Below are positions 18,518-27,833 of a stretch of 64,000 nt of DNA, one piece after another. The translations under genes were made by a program, and so were the position numbers. Every line of letters begins with the position of its first letter. Positions within the stretch are counted from its first letter, which is position 1. The notes beneath the pieces were generated by a model, which searched no databases, was not told the DNA's origin, and saw only the letters and a list, made by a program, of their open reading frames with translations. Source of the DNA: Vibrio gigantis (GTDB lineage: Bacteria > Pseudomonadota > Gammaproteobacteria > Enterobacterales > Vibrionaceae); contig NZ_AP025494.1 of assembly GCF_024347515.1 (NCBI RefSeq), positions 161,165-225,164 of the forward strand, in the 5' to 3' direction.

Positions 18518-19114
18518 ATGAAGAATAAAGATGAAGAGAAAAGGTGTATCACCACAGGAACATACTTAGTCAGCACTTATGAAAAGCGTGTTTGCACTGA
18601 CTTTCAATCATTGGCCACGAAAAGGAGAATCACCGTGTTTTTCTTGCCAGATATCCATGACACCAAATTAGATACTGTTGCTCTGTCAAACGCGAGTAGA
18701 TGCAGCATTGTCGCTGAAGTCGCAGGAGAGAAGTATGTCCCGAGAGACTTCCTTAACTTACTTGTGGTTGGCGAGGGGGGTAAAATCGGCAGTAAAGTCA
18801 AAAATACTAACGATTCCTATGACTTGGGTCCCGCTCAGGTGAATACAATCCATTCCAAATACATCTTACGAAACTACCCTAATAAGTCTTGGGTAGATGT
18901 TGCCACTGACCCTGTTCTCAATATCAGCATCAGTGCCGATATATTCAAAGGATGCCTTACATACGCTAAGGGTCATGTTTGGGAAGCAGTCGGTTGCTAT
19001 AACTCAAAGACCGTCAACATTAAGACCAATTATCTAATCAGAACGATGAAAACTTGGGATTACATTCTGAAACGACCATCCTTGAACTGCTCGGAGTATT
19101 GGTATCAGGATTAG
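18518..19114 (+). CDS. VirB1-like lytic transglycosylase, divergent
   Basis: 198 residues. The core reads FLNLLVVGEGGKIGSKVKNT, then YDLGPAQVNTIHS and GHVWEAVGCYNSKT, the pattern of SLT-type lytic transglycosylases (PF01464) in conjugation systems: catalytic Glu in the GEGG segment, Gln-Val-Asn, and the terminal A-V-G-x-Y-x-S-K. These enzymes cut peptidoglycan to let the mating channel pass. No signal peptide is visible at the chosen ATG, which is odd for a periplasmic enzyme. Either the start is wrong or export uses another route. The upstream 130 bp shows no alternative start with a clear signal. Confidence 0.65.
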   Translation: MKNKDEEKRCITTGTYLVSTYEKRVCTDFQSLATKRRITVFFLPDIHDTKLDTVALSNASRCSIVAEVAGEKYVPRDFLNLLVVGEGGKIGSKVKNTNDSYDLGPAQVNTIHSKYILRNYPNKSWVDVATDPVLNISISADIFKGCLTYAKGHVWEAVGCYNSKTVNIKTNYLIRTMKTWDYILKRPSLNCSEYWYQD

Positions 19115-19155
19115 AGCTAACTTCGTCTCCCCCAAATTTCAAATAGTAGCTCAAA

Positions 19156-19170
19156 TTCCCTCCGCTATTT
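19156..19170 (+). promoter_or_regulatory. C-rich recurring motif (copy 3)
   Basis: TTCCCTCCGCTATTT, 58 bp upstream of the ATG at 19229. Confidence 0.4.
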
Positions 19171-19228
19171 AGCAAAATCGACTCCTACCACAAGTAAGAT
19201 GGGGTTCTCATGTTTATAGGAATTCACT

Positions 19229-19588
19229 ATGTCGATACGTATAAATCGAAAGACACTGACCCTATGTGGCGTACTCGTACTGTCTGGTGTTCTGGTTCTA
19301 AAGTTCTCTTCTGTTTCTTTCGATGATTCTCATGCCTATGTTGGCCAGTGGAGCTCTGTATCGTCAGACGGCGCTGCAGAATTCAACGTCGGATCTGACT
19401 ACATTGAGGCGTTTGGGAAGCGATTACCCGTTGACGTGATTGTTAATGATGACGGCTCCGTGTTGGCTCAGTCTCCAAACCAAAACTTTAGAATCACCAA
19501 AACCACCAGCGGTGTTGAGTTAACTGTTACACGTAGGTACATCGAAGAACCGGTCGAGAAGATTTATGAGCTGACTCTAAAGCAGTAA
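19229..19588 (+). CDS. Hypothetical exported or membrane-anchored small protein
   Basis: 119 residues. A hydrophobic segment at 9-26 (TLTLCGVLVLSGVLVLKFSS) serves as a signal or anchor, followed by a beta-rich domain (YVGQWSSVSSDGAAEFNVGS) resembling small lipocalin-like or DUF-type envelope domains. No specific family recognised. Preceded by a C-rich motif, and about 110 bp separates it from the RecG-like gene promoter. Confidence 0.6.
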   Translation: MSIRINRKTLTLCGVLVLSGVLVLKFSSVSFDDSHAYVGQWSSVSSDGAAEFNVGSDYIEAFGKRLPVDVIVNDDGSVLAQSPNQNFRITKTTSGVELTVTRRYIEEPVEKIYELTLKQ

Positions 19589-19656
19589 GCGCTCGTAAAG
19601 ATGTTTTAAATCGACTTCATATTACTCAGAGCCATCAAAACTAAATGATAGTGCTC

Positions 19657-19670
19657 AGACGTGTATAACT
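19657..19670 (+). promoter_or_regulatory. Promoter-like element AGACGTGTATAACT (copy 2)
   Basis: Identical 14-mer to 16975-16988, 33 bp upstream of the RecG-like gene; contains TATAACT. Confidence 0.5.
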
Positions 19671-19702
19671 ACTGCATTATTGAATCAGAATGAAACGCGA
19701 GA

Positions 19703-21658
19703 ATGCTGGATCTAAAGTACATCAAAGACACATTTAAAGTTCCTGTTTGGCAAGTGTTGTTGCGGTTACCTCAATCGTATCTGGACACGAGACAAGTGGT
19801 GTCTGACTTTTCCTATCTTACGGACAGTGACTGTGTGGTTATTCAAGGGACTGTGACTTCTATTTCTGAATCATACAATCGAACGACCGTCATTAATGGA
19901 AGCATTGTTGACTCCCGAAACGTCGCTCAACGTTTTTCTCATTTTGCCAAATTAGACAGTGAATACGGACAACAATTGGCAAGTCGAATTAATGATCGAG
20001 GTTATTACTTGTGCAAAGTGAAACAAGTCGGAAACGCGCTGTTTATCAACCACCCGCAGCCATTGAATGAAAAATTCATTGGTAAAATCACTCCGGTCTA
20101 TAAAGTCAAAAGTAAGCAACTCAAAGGGTTGAAGTATGCTGAGTTTTTGGAGCAGCATATTGACGAACTGATCCCATTGACGGCAAGAAAGATACGAGAA
20201 GAACTAGCGAAATTAAATCTGAGTAACGGGAAAATTCGACGGTTGTTAGAAGCGCACTCGCTGTGTTTAGAAGACGTTTTGAGATTTGTGCATTTCCCAA
20301 ATTCATTGGAAGAAAGTGAACAATGCAACGCTATCCTACAAAGAATCGCCGCTACTTTGTTGTTCTCAGAAGTGGAAGGCGAACCAAATTTAACTCACCC
20401 ATTTCAGCTCGATAAAGACGATACCTATTTCAATGATGTCGTCCCGTTTCAACTGACGGATGAACAATTGGATGCCGTGAGCGGTATCAAAGCCGCGATT
20501 AACAACAGAGCCCCACGGAGTGTCTTATTCGGGGATGTGGGTACGGGGAAAACCGTCATTGGCGCGATACTGACACGTCATGTTGTTGATGCTGGTGGTT
20601 GTGTCGTCATTATGGTTCCCAACCTAATATTAGGAGCCCAAATCTATAAAGAGATCGACAACTGTTGGCCAGATATTGGCATCGAGTTTTTATTGTCTGA
20701 GAGTGAGCATGACAACTTCGTAGGTAAAGGCTATCGATGCATCAACGAGATGACAGAAGACACCCGTGTCGTGATTGGTACGACGGCCTTGCTTCATCAT
20801 CACAACAATATACCTATTGACCTCCTTTGGATCGACGAAGAGCAAAAAATGGGGCTTGAACAAAAAGAATCCACATTAATAACCCATGGCCGGACTCATC
20901 TGTTGTTGTCTAGTGCTACGTGCATTCCTAGAACGCAAGCGATGATGAGTTTTGGCATGCTGCCGTACTTCAAATTAACCAAGTACCACGCACCTAGAGA
21001 AGTGATCACTACCCGTTACGAGCATACCCAAATCGATGAGGTTATCTGTCGAGTTGAAGAACGCATCAATCGTGGTGACAAGGTGTTAATCATTAGCACC
21101 ATGAAAGGTGAATCCAAAGCTCAAGCTGTTTCACACAGAGCCAGTGCTGAACAACTCTTTGATGACTGGAAAGCGATGTATGGCGATATCGTAAAATTGT
21201 CCCATGGTGGATTGTCCAAACAAGACAACGAAGTTGCGATTAATGCGATGAAGTCCGGTGAGGGAAAAATATTGATTGCGACCACATTGATTGAGGTCGG
21301 GTTAACAATACCAAAACTAAACTATGTCGTTGTGCTTAACCCAGAAAATTTAGGGGTGGTGACTCTTCACCAAATCCGAGGCCGCGTAGCGCGGGAAGGA
21401 GGTATCGGACATTGCGACCTACTACCTACAACAAAACTCAAAGCGCCATCCATAGACCGACTAGATTTGTTGGTCAATCACTCTGATGGATTCAGCTTGG
21501 CCGAGGCAGACTTGCAATTACGTGGTATGGGGGACTTGAAGAACGGCAACAATCAATCAGGAACGTCGAAATGTATTTTGGTCGACCAGCAATTATCACT
21601 TGGTCTTCTAACCGATACCTTAGAAAGACTAACTACAGCGGAAAGGTGTCTTACCTAA
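19703..21658 (+). CDS. RecG-like superfamily 2 DNA helicase
   Basis: 651 residues, slightly shorter than chromosomal RecG (about 690). A wedge/OB-like N-terminal region (DCVVIQGTVTSISESYNRTT) precedes the helicase core: Walker A LFGDVGTGKTVIGAIL near residue 275, DEEQ-type motif II in LLWIDEEQKMGLEQKE, motif III LLLSSATCIPRTQAMMSFGM, motif VI VTLHQIRGRVAREG. The C-terminal SDGFSLAEADLQLRGMGDLK is the RecG-type TRG/wedge-coupling segment. RecG remodels stalled forks and R-loops; a plasmid copy could support its own replication or transfer. It carries DEEQ instead of DEQH. Confidence 0.85.
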   Translation: MLDLKYIKDTFKVPVWQVLLRLPQSYLDTRQVVSDFSYLTDSDCVVIQGTVTSISESYNRTTVINGSIVDSRNVAQRFSHFAKLDSEYGQQLASRINDRGYYLCKVKQVGNALFINHPQPLNEKFIGKITPVYKVKSKQLKGLKYAEFLEQHIDELIPLTARKIREELAKLNLSNGKIRRLLEAHSLCLEDVLRFVHFPNSLEESEQCNAILQRIAATLLFSEVEGEPNLTHPFQLDKDDTYFNDVVPFQLTDEQLDAVSGIKAAINNRAPRSVLFGDVGTGKTVIGAILTRHVVDAGGCVVIMVPNLILGAQIYKEIDNCWPDIGIEFLLSESEHDNFVGKGYRCINEMTEDTRVVIGTTALLHHHNNIPIDLLWIDEEQKMGLEQKESTLITHGRTHLLLSSATCIPRTQAMMSFGMLPYFKLTKYHAPREVITTRYEHTQIDEVICRVEERINRGDKVLIISTMKGESKAQAVSHRASAEQLFDDWKAMYGDIVKLSHGGLSKQDNEVAINAMKSGEGKILIATTLIEVGLTIPKLNYVVVLNPENLGVVTLHQIRGRVAREGGIGHCDLLPTTKLKAPSIDRLDLLVNHSDGFSLAEADLQLRGMGDLKNGNNQSGTSKCILVDQQLSLGLLTDTLERLTTAERCLT

Positions 21659-21732
21659 TGACAGGTATAGACAAACAAATAGGCAATCTCAATTGGGTAT
21701 AAATCATGACTTAGGGATGAGAGGAAGTTCTT

Positions 21733-21852
21733 ATGCACGACGACATTATTTATGGATTTAAACTGATCGCTTTTTTAATTGCTCTGGCGTGTATCTGTAA
21801 AGGTTCCAAGGTCAGCAGCGTCAATAACATGCACGCATTATTTGTCAGATGA
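21733..21852 (+). CDS. Small membrane peptide or frameshifted N-terminus of next gene
   Basis: 39 residues from an ATG preceded by GAGGAAG: a single hydrophobic helix (GFKLIAFLIALACICKG) then a short tail. The stop at 21852 lies inside the start of the 21779 frame. Either it is a separate small membrane peptide, or it is the true signal-anchor of the following protein, separated by a one-base frameshift near 21800-21850. Confidence 0.45.
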   Translation: MHDDIIYGFKLIAFLIALACICKGSKVSSVNNMHALFVR

Positions 21853-22456
21853 GTGCGAACTTTCACATTCTGTTGATACCCTGAATAATGGACCAGTCGT
21901 TGAGGTGCCGGTAACCCCAGACTTCATGACTACGACGGCATTGGATGTGACCGATATACCATCGACATTGGAGCATAAACGCGTAGAGACAACACCTACT
22001 CACCCTTTAATTGGTGACACTCCTGATAAGTCTCGGACGGTAAACTGGTCAAAGCCGTCCGTGGAAAACGAAGAGGAAACTCAAATTTCATGGAATGACA
22101 TCGAGAGGTTAGCACCACACTTAAGTTACGAGGAAAAGCTAGATTTGGAAACCCTGTCGTATACCGATCCCTCTCTAGCTGTTGCACGTTTAGCGAAAGA
22201 AGCTCAGTACCCAAATACGGGTGATCCGGAGAAGGACATATTACTCAACGCACTAAGCGGGGTTTCCCCTGTAATCAGTCACTTTATAGTGACACTTGAT
22301 AGCATGTATATGGATAAATGTGGGACTTCATTAATGGCAGACAGCTTCAATGACATTATGAAAATGAATACTGACCTCTTATTTCAGTATAAGAAAATGA
22401 ATTACCCAGCTCTAAAGGAGGAGTTCATGAACACAATACCGTGCGATATATACTGA
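21779..22456 (+). CDS. Hypothetical protein, start uncertain
   Basis: 225 residues if the TTG at 21779 is used, but no ribosome-binding site supports it and residues 1-22 look like out-of-frame translation of the preceding membrane helix. From about residue 25 (SDECELSHSVDTLNNGPVVE) the sequence is acidic, polar and probably periplasmic or cytosolic, with a helical C-terminus. No family recognised. It lies between the RecG-like gene and dsbC/traV/traC. Confidence 0.5.
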   Translation: MLWRVSVKVPRSAASITCTHYLSDECELSHSVDTLNNGPVVEVPVTPDFMTTTALDVTDIPSTLEHKRVETTPTHPLIGDTPDKSRTVNWSKPSVENEEETQISWNDIERLAPHLSYEEKLDLETLSYTDPSLAVARLAKEAQYPNTGDPEKDILLNALSGVSPVISHFIVTLDSMYMDKCGTSLMADSFNDIMKMNTDLLFQYKKMNYPALKEEFMNTIPCDIY

Positions 22457-22626
22457 GAAAGCGAACCTCATCTCCTCATTACTGCAAATTGAAATCCATT
22501 CTTAACTGCAACACATCACCTCTTTCTCCAATCAGAAAGTCAATTAAGCCGTGAAATAAGGCTCACTAATTTAAATTCTGCATATCTAAGTTTGGCAAAC
22601 TCGTGGGACTAACTAGGAGTGTTGCT

Positions 22627-23394
22627 ATGAAATGGTCAAACAAAATTCACAGAATATTGGGTTTAGGGTTGCTTGCCAGCACTCAAGCAACTGCTGAACC
22701 CCCGACGCAAGATTTCCTCAATGCCGACATCAACGTGGTTTCCAGTTATGAAATTGAAACCGACAAGCTGATTATGATGGAGCTGGACACAGGTGAAATG
22801 TTATTGGCCACCGGTGATGGAAAATTTCTTATTAAGGGCGGTTCATTGTTCTCAACTGTCCACACCAAATTCGTTAACTCCCCTCAAGAACTTTACGCGG
22901 CGTCACATGTCGACTTGAAGAAAATGAAAATCAACCCAGAAGAAGATTTTGCGGGGTTTAACTTAAACCCGTTAGCCAAGGTATTCGGAGGGACACTCTT
23001 TATTGCACCAACGGGATGTAAACATTGCGGTGACTTCGTTGAAATCCTTGAGAAACAACACCCAGATAAAAGGTTCCGTATAGCCATCGTGCCAGTCTTT
23101 GATGATAAGGAGTATGAAAACACGTTGTTAGCACAATGTTCCGATGATCCGGACAAAGCTCTACGCGCCTTATATGAAGGTACTTGGTCTGAAGCGAAAT
23201 ACCCCCGCCCACCGAATAGCCAATGTAAAGAAGCCATTACCAAAGTGAATTCAACTTACGCGTCTCTCCAAATAATGAGTCCGGGGCGTGTTGGACTTCC
23301 TGCATTTTTTAACAATAAAACATCTTCCATCATTGGGCTACCAACGAGTAAGGCTCAACTCACGTCCATTATCGTAGAAGGAATCGACCTATGA
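22627..23394 (+). CDS. DsbC/TrbB-like disulfide isomerase of the transfer system
   Basis: 255 residues from ATG 22627 (TAGGAG upstream); the frame extends 8 codons further. Signal peptide to about residue 23 (GLGLLASTQATAE). An N-terminal dimerisation-like region is followed by a thioredoxin fold with FIAPTGCKHCGDFVEIL (C-K-H-C at about 131-134) and the cis-Pro loop GRVGLPAFFN. DsbC homologues in F, SXT and IncA/C systems help fold transfer proteins in the periplasm. Its stop overlaps the traV start (ATGA), so the two are co-translated. Confidence 0.8.
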   Translation: MKWSNKIHRILGLGLLASTQATAEPPTQDFLNADINVVSSYEIETDKLIMMELDTGEMLLATGDGKFLIKGGSLFSTVHTKFVNSPQELYAASHVDLKKMKINPEEDFAGFNLNPLAKVFGGTLFIAPTGCKHCGDFVEILEKQHPDKRFRIAIVPVFDDKEYENTLLAQCSDDPDKALRALYEGTWSEAKYPRPPNSQCKEAITKVNSTYASLQIMSPGRVGLPAFFNNKTSSIIGLPTSKAQLTSIIVEGIDL

Positions 23395-24092
23395 TTAAAC
23401 AATCCATATTTATCTCATTTGCGCTGCTTACTTTAGCCGGTTGTTCTGTCGTAGGCGAAGAAGAGGGCGTGTGTCCAGGCGCGAAAAGTGGTGTAGCGTG
23501 TGCGTCCGTCCGAGAAGTTTATGAGCTAACCAATGTCTATAACAATGCTGAAGACTATGCGAAGGCGACAGGTGACGAACGTGTCATGGTCACAGACGAA
23601 GATGGCGAAACCATCACAGGGAAAGAATACAAAGAAAAATACGGAACGGACATTGAGGCTGACTCTGCATCAGTGAATGAAACCCAACAACACGCAAACT
23701 TTTCTCAAGCTCCAGCGTTAGCTTCACCCGAAGCGGCATATCAGCATTTACTTCTTCCGGCTCCAGAACCCCTAGCCATGCGAAAGCCTGCCGATATTGT
23801 CCGTACACTGGTGCGTCCATATACAGACAAAGAAACCTTACAGATCCCTGGTTATGGATTCATCGAAGCAACACAGCGAACTTGGGTCGTCGATAGAAGC
23901 GCTAAGACCAATGACTCTCAATACGTCAACTTCCATGTCAGAAAGGAAAGCCAAGAGCAAAACTACGATGTGAATGATGATGGTCAGATTGGCGTCGAGT
24001 CACGCAATGCAAGACCGGCTATCAGCGACTCTGAGTTAAGAGAGAATGCGAGAAGTAATGCGAACTCGCTAATCGATCAACTGCGTCAATAA
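23391..24092 (+). CDS. traV: TraV-like outer-membrane lipoprotein of the mating channel
   Basis: 233 residues. The signal peptide ends in the lipobox LAGC (Cys at about residue 18). Cys residues at CPGAKSGVACASVREVYELT match the N-terminal TraV pattern, and the C-terminal core MRKPADIVRTLVRPYTDKET followed by GFIEATQRTWVVD matches the TraV family (PF09676). TraV is the VirB7-like lipoprotein anchoring the secretin-like ring with TraK and TraB. Located between dsbC and traC, overlapping dsbC by 4 bp. TraB/TraK/TraE/TraL homologues are not in the window. Confidence 0.8.
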   Translation: MIKQSIFISFALLTLAGCSVVGEEEGVCPGAKSGVACASVREVYELTNVYNNAEDYAKATGDERVMVTDEDGETITGKEYKEKYGTDIEADSASVNETQQHANFSQAPALASPEAAYQHLLLPAPEPLAMRKPADIVRTLVRPYTDKETLQIPGYGFIEATQRTWVVDRSAKTNDSQYVNFHVRKESQEQNYDVNDDGQIGVESRNARPAISDSELRENARSNANSLIDQLRQ

Positions 24093-24105
24093 GGGGGCAT
24101 ATATC

Positions 24106-26763
24106 ATGGGTGCGATTTCACGATTTTTTAAGCAATTCGAAAACTCCAAATTTGGCGATCTTCTCCCTGTCTTGGACTACAACCGAAAGCACAAATATTT
24201 CGAGCTCGAAGACAGTTACATTGGCTTAATGTACAAGATTGAAACGGTGCCAGCCGTTAACGATGAGTTACAGGAGCTATTAGAACAAATCTATAAGGCC
24301 GATTGGCCGGAAGACACGTTTATTCAGGTCTTGTTTTGGGCGAATGATAATTTAAGCCCTTTCACCAATAGCTTTTCTATGTACCACGGAGGTCGACAAA
24401 CAGGTGAGGCAAACGACAGACTGAATTCGATTTCAAAGGGGCTGATTAACCACTTCCAGCAATCATCACAATCAGGGTTTGGTGATAGCGACTGTCGAGC
24501 TCGCATGTTTGATTGTTACTTCGTAGTGAAGGTTCCAATCAAAGGCAACTTTGGCGTGCCTACCAAAAAGGAACTTAAACACTTCAATAATCTACGTACT
24601 GATACAGAAGAGTCGTTGAACAAGGTCGGCTTGTTCTGTACCCCGATGGATCAGTGGGGCTGGCTACACTTCATGCAAAGGCTCATGAACAGAAAGGACT
24701 CGTCAACTTGGCGCAAAGGAGACGTTAATAAAAACGAAGCCTACATGCCCCGAGATCAAGTTCAGGAGCAGGGCGGTAAAATCGAGTTTACCGATTCGAA
24801 GGTCATCATTGATGAGCGGCCTATATCGATGCTTACTCCCAAAGAATACCCAAAAACACTGGGCTTTGGTGACATGCTGAATGTCTTTAGTGATTGGCGA
24901 TATGGGCATTCTACAGCATGGTCGAACTTCATGATTGTATTGAATGTCCATTACCCTAACTCTAAAAAAGAAGAGGGTAAGATTAAGCGTCGCCGTAAAT
25001 ACATGACAATGCAGGCAAACAACAAATTAGTAAATTGGAATGATACTGTTCGTTGGCAGCGAGCTGACTTTGATGAAGCTTTTACCAAAATTGAACAAAA
25101 GAAGTCGAAGATGGTGAATGCGTATCTTCAGTTTATGATTTTTGGTGATGATGAGGAGCATTTAGAGACGGAGATTGCACGCTTCAAGAAAGTAGCTTCA
25201 ACCCCTGCAGGATTCGAATTGGAAGAAGACAAGTACATGACTCCACCTATGTTCCTGCATTCATTACCTTTCGCACCAGACCCTGTGACTCGCAAAAGAT
25301 TAGACCGCTATAACTTAGTACCGTCTGATGTCTGCGCGTTCATGAGCCCGATAATTTCCAGTTCATCTGGCAACTCACCAAGTAAACCTGTGATCCCCTT
25401 TGTAACCAGAGACATGTCGATGTTTGGGTTCAATCCTTTTGAAACCGATGGCTCAATGAACGGTATCGTTGTCGCGGAGTCGGGCTCGGGCAAGTCGGTT
25501 CTCGTCCAATACATTGTGACGTGCATATTGGGGTCAGGCAAGATGCCAAGCCAGCATCTATGGAACATGATGAATTTACCCAAGTCAGAAATCGATAAGC
25601 TGATGAAGACCGCTCAACATATTGCTGAAGCCCAGCGCGATGGTGGTATGGCAATGATTATCGATGTGGGTCGAAGCTACTACCGTTTGTGTGAAGCGTT
25701 GAATGGTCAATTTATCAGTTTCGGTCAAGATATGAAGTTCTCACTCAACCCTTTCCCGTCCATTGTTGAGTTCAGTGGTAAGGAAGGGCAGGCTGGTATG
25801 ATTTTGGAAATGCTGTCGGTGATGGCAGAGCCCAATGGTACGCTCACGACGTTGCAGAAGCGTGGTATGACGACCATTTTGAAACTGATGTGGGATAAGC
25901 ATGGTCGCGACTCAAGTGTCACTATCTTCGCTGATATGTGTTCTGCGAGCTCTCGTAAAGAGCTGAATGACATTGGTGAACAGTTAAAACCATTCCGTGA
26001 AGGCGAAATGTTTGGCGATATGTTTACGGTCAATAAGCCGCCCCCAACGCTGGACAACCCATTCATTGTCTGTGAATTAGAAGAGCTGAAGTCGCAACCG
26101 GAATTGCAGGTAATTGCCTTAATGCAGATCATCAACCTGTGTTACCAACATTTCTTCTTGGGTGATGCTCAAGCCGGTTCTCAGCGTCGTTCGAAAGCCT
26201 TCATTGTGGATGAGTGTTGGGAGTTCCTTCAAGAAAAGCAAGGGTCCACAGGTGCTAACCCAGTATCATCGTTCCTTGAGAGTGCCTTTAGGCGTTTTAG
26301 GAAGGTGGATGCTAGTGCTTGGATTATCACCCAATTGTTGAGTGACTTGTATGGTTCATCTGTAGGTAAAGCCATAGCCGCCAACTGTGTATATCGTTGC
26401 TTCCTGTATCAGAAATCAGACACGATTAATCAAGTTAAAAATGACAAGCTGGTGGCATTGTCAGACCAAGAATTCGAAATTCTCAAATCGATTAGGACCC
26501 GTAAAAATAGGTACTCAGAAATCTTCTTCCAAATTGGTGATGACATCAAAGAGGTTGTGCGTTTTTACGCGCCTCCTGCAATGCTGCTGATGTACTCCAC
26601 GGACCCGAAAGACAAAATGGAATTAGCGGCTCTGATGGAACGGGGGTACACCCAAGACCAAGCCATCGATAAAATTTTAGAGACGCGTCGGGTCGAGTCA
26701 TTTGCGACTGACATGGATGACTTGGAAAATGAAGACGAAGAACAAGTCGAAAACGCCGCATAA
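24106..26763 (+). CDS. traC: TraC, VirB4-family ATPase for pilus assembly
   Basis: 885 residues, close to family length (about 800-875). The N-terminal TraC_F_IV domain (YFELEDSYIGLMYKIETVPA) precedes the ATPase core: IVVAESGSGKSVLVQYIV Walker A (about 455-470), AMIIDVGRSYYRLCEAL, SLNPFPSI, Walker B KAFIVDECWEFLQ (about 700) and a RRFRKVDASAWIITQLLSDL motif. TraC powers pilin assembly at the inner membrane of F-type type IV secretion. Good AAGGGGGC ribosome-binding region. It ends 46 bp before a strong hairpin that probably closes the dsbC-traV-traC unit. Confidence 0.92.
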   Translation: MGAISRFFKQFENSKFGDLLPVLDYNRKHKYFELEDSYIGLMYKIETVPAVNDELQELLEQIYKADWPEDTFIQVLFWANDNLSPFTNSFSMYHGGRQTGEANDRLNSISKGLINHFQQSSQSGFGDSDCRARMFDCYFVVKVPIKGNFGVPTKKELKHFNNLRTDTEESLNKVGLFCTPMDQWGWLHFMQRLMNRKDSSTWRKGDVNKNEAYMPRDQVQEQGGKIEFTDSKVIIDERPISMLTPKEYPKTLGFGDMLNVFSDWRYGHSTAWSNFMIVLNVHYPNSKKEEGKIKRRRKYMTMQANNKLVNWNDTVRWQRADFDEAFTKIEQKKSKMVNAYLQFMIFGDDEEHLETEIARFKKVASTPAGFELEEDKYMTPPMFLHSLPFAPDPVTRKRLDRYNLVPSDVCAFMSPIISSSSGNSPSKPVIPFVTRDMSMFGFNPFETDGSMNGIVVAESGSGKSVLVQYIVTCILGSGKMPSQHLWNMMNLPKSEIDKLMKTAQHIAEAQRDGGMAMIIDVGRSYYRLCEALNGQFISFGQDMKFSLNPFPSIVEFSGKEGQAGMILEMLSVMAEPNGTLTTLQKRGMTTILKLMWDKHGRDSSVTIFADMCSASSRKELNDIGEQLKPFREGEMFGDMFTVNKPPPTLDNPFIVCELEELKSQPELQVIALMQIINLCYQHFFLGDAQAGSQRRSKAFIVDECWEFLQEKQGSTGANPVSSFLESAFRRFRKVDASAWIITQLLSDLYGSSVGKAIAANCVYRCFLYQKSDTINQVKNDKLVALSDQEFEILKSIRTRKNRYSEIFFQIGDDIKEVVRFYAPPAMLLMYSTDPKDKMELAALMERGYTQDQAIDKILETRRVESFATDMDDLENEDEEQVENAA

Positions 26764-26809
26764 CAATGTCCTTTCTTTGAAAGAAAATAAGTTATGCAAA
26801 TGATCTCCC

Positions 26810-26847
26810 AAATTGACAAGCAGGCTCCAAAACCTGCTTGTCAATTT
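26810..26847 (+). terminator. 15-bp perfect hairpin after traC
   Basis: AAATTGACAAGCAGG / CCTGCTTGTCAATTT with an 8-nt loop, 46 bp after the traC stop. No U tract follows on the plus strand, so it could be a terminator helped by Rho, an mRNA stabiliser or an attenuator. Confidence 0.6.
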
Positions 26848-26934
26848 AAAGTCCAAATTACCTTCCTTGTTTGAAAAACTTATTTCTACCGCTCCTTACA
26901 ATGAAAATCACACCCCAACAATGGTCACTATGCA

Positions 26935-27321
26935 ATGAAAATTCTAACTATGGTTTTAAGCACTTTGGTCTTCATGAGTTCAGCTATGGCTAACACCAGT
27001 GACGACATAATCAGTCGTTACAAAGAAGCGTGTGGAACGGAGTGTGGGGACACCATCGCCTATTTGTCACGCTATGCTTCCGCCCAATGTAACATTCCTT
27101 ATGATTCAGTCGTAGAAACGTCAGTGGAGCTTACTGGGCTTCAATTTGTGGCGATCTCCATTGCAGTCCAACACCCACTTGCTCACTCATTGCAAAATTA
27201 TGCTTTGAAGAGTCTTGATTGTTCGGACTTACATAAGTGGTCTAAGTCCATCGAAGACTACTCGTTCGTGCTAGAGGCAAACAACGGACTCCAAGGCTCC
27301 AATGTCTCAAGTAGCAATTAG
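26935..27321 (+). CDS. Hypothetical periplasmic protein
   Basis: 128 residues from ATG, with a clear signal peptide (MKILTMVLSTLVFMSSAMA, cleavage after residue 19). The mature part has Cys pairs (ACGTECGD, AQCN, DCSD), suggesting disulfides that the DsbA/DsbC-like proteins of this plasmid could form. No family recognised. Start of a three-gene run with 27327 and 27830. Confidence 0.6.
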   Translation: MKILTMVLSTLVFMSSAMANTSDDIISRYKEACGTECGDTIAYLSRYASAQCNIPYDSVVETSVELTGLQFVAISIAVQHPLAHSLQNYALKSLDCSDLHKWSKSIEDYSFVLEANNGLQGSNVSSSN

Positions 27322-27326
27322 AATGA

Positions 27327-27833
27327 GTGAGGTTATGGATGTTGAGTACTAACCAATGTAATGAAAAATCAGGCAACAACGTGAAGGTGACATGGCTTCT
27401 GGTGTGTGGACTTGTGGCCTTAATCACTATTGTTACCGTGATGATGTGGACAACGAGAGCGAATCGATTCAGTGATTACACGATGATGGAAAAATCATCA
27501 CGCGAGTATATTTTAAACCTGTATGCAATGGACAACTCAACAATAGATTCAAAGGCGATTCAGTGGCCTGATTTTGCTGTCGCTCATGGTGGGGTGCAGT
27601 CAGTGAATTTGGTAACAAAAGTTTGTAAGTCTGAGGCGTCAAATGCCACCTGCTTTTTTGCGTATCAAACTTCCTTTAAAGACCAAAGCCATACCATGAC
27701 ATATGGAGTCAGGGCGACAAATGATGAAAGTGAACCGCTGAATATTGAATTGCTCAATGCAACTGGGGGTCGGTTGTTGCTTTCCATGCCAGATCCCTTT
27801 GTGAATAGCCCTGTGGTGGAGGTATTGGAATGA
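27327..27833 (+). CDS. Hypothetical membrane-anchored protein
   Basis: 168 residues from a GTG just after the previous stop; an ATG four codons later is equally plausible. One transmembrane helix at about 23-41 (WLLVCGLVALITIVTVMMW) is followed by a periplasmic domain with two Cys residues (KVCKSEASNATCFF). Topology suggests a bitopic inner-membrane protein. Overlaps the next gene by 4 bp (ATGA). No family recognised. Confidence 0.6.
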   Translation: MRLWMLSTNQCNEKSGNNVKVTWLLVCGLVALITIVTVMMWTTRANRFSDYTMMEKSSREYILNLYAMDNSTIDSKAIQWPDFAVAHGGVQSVNLVTKVCKSEASNATCFFAYQTSFKDQSHTMTYGVRATNDESEPLNIELLNATGGRLLLSMPDPFVNSPVVEVLE

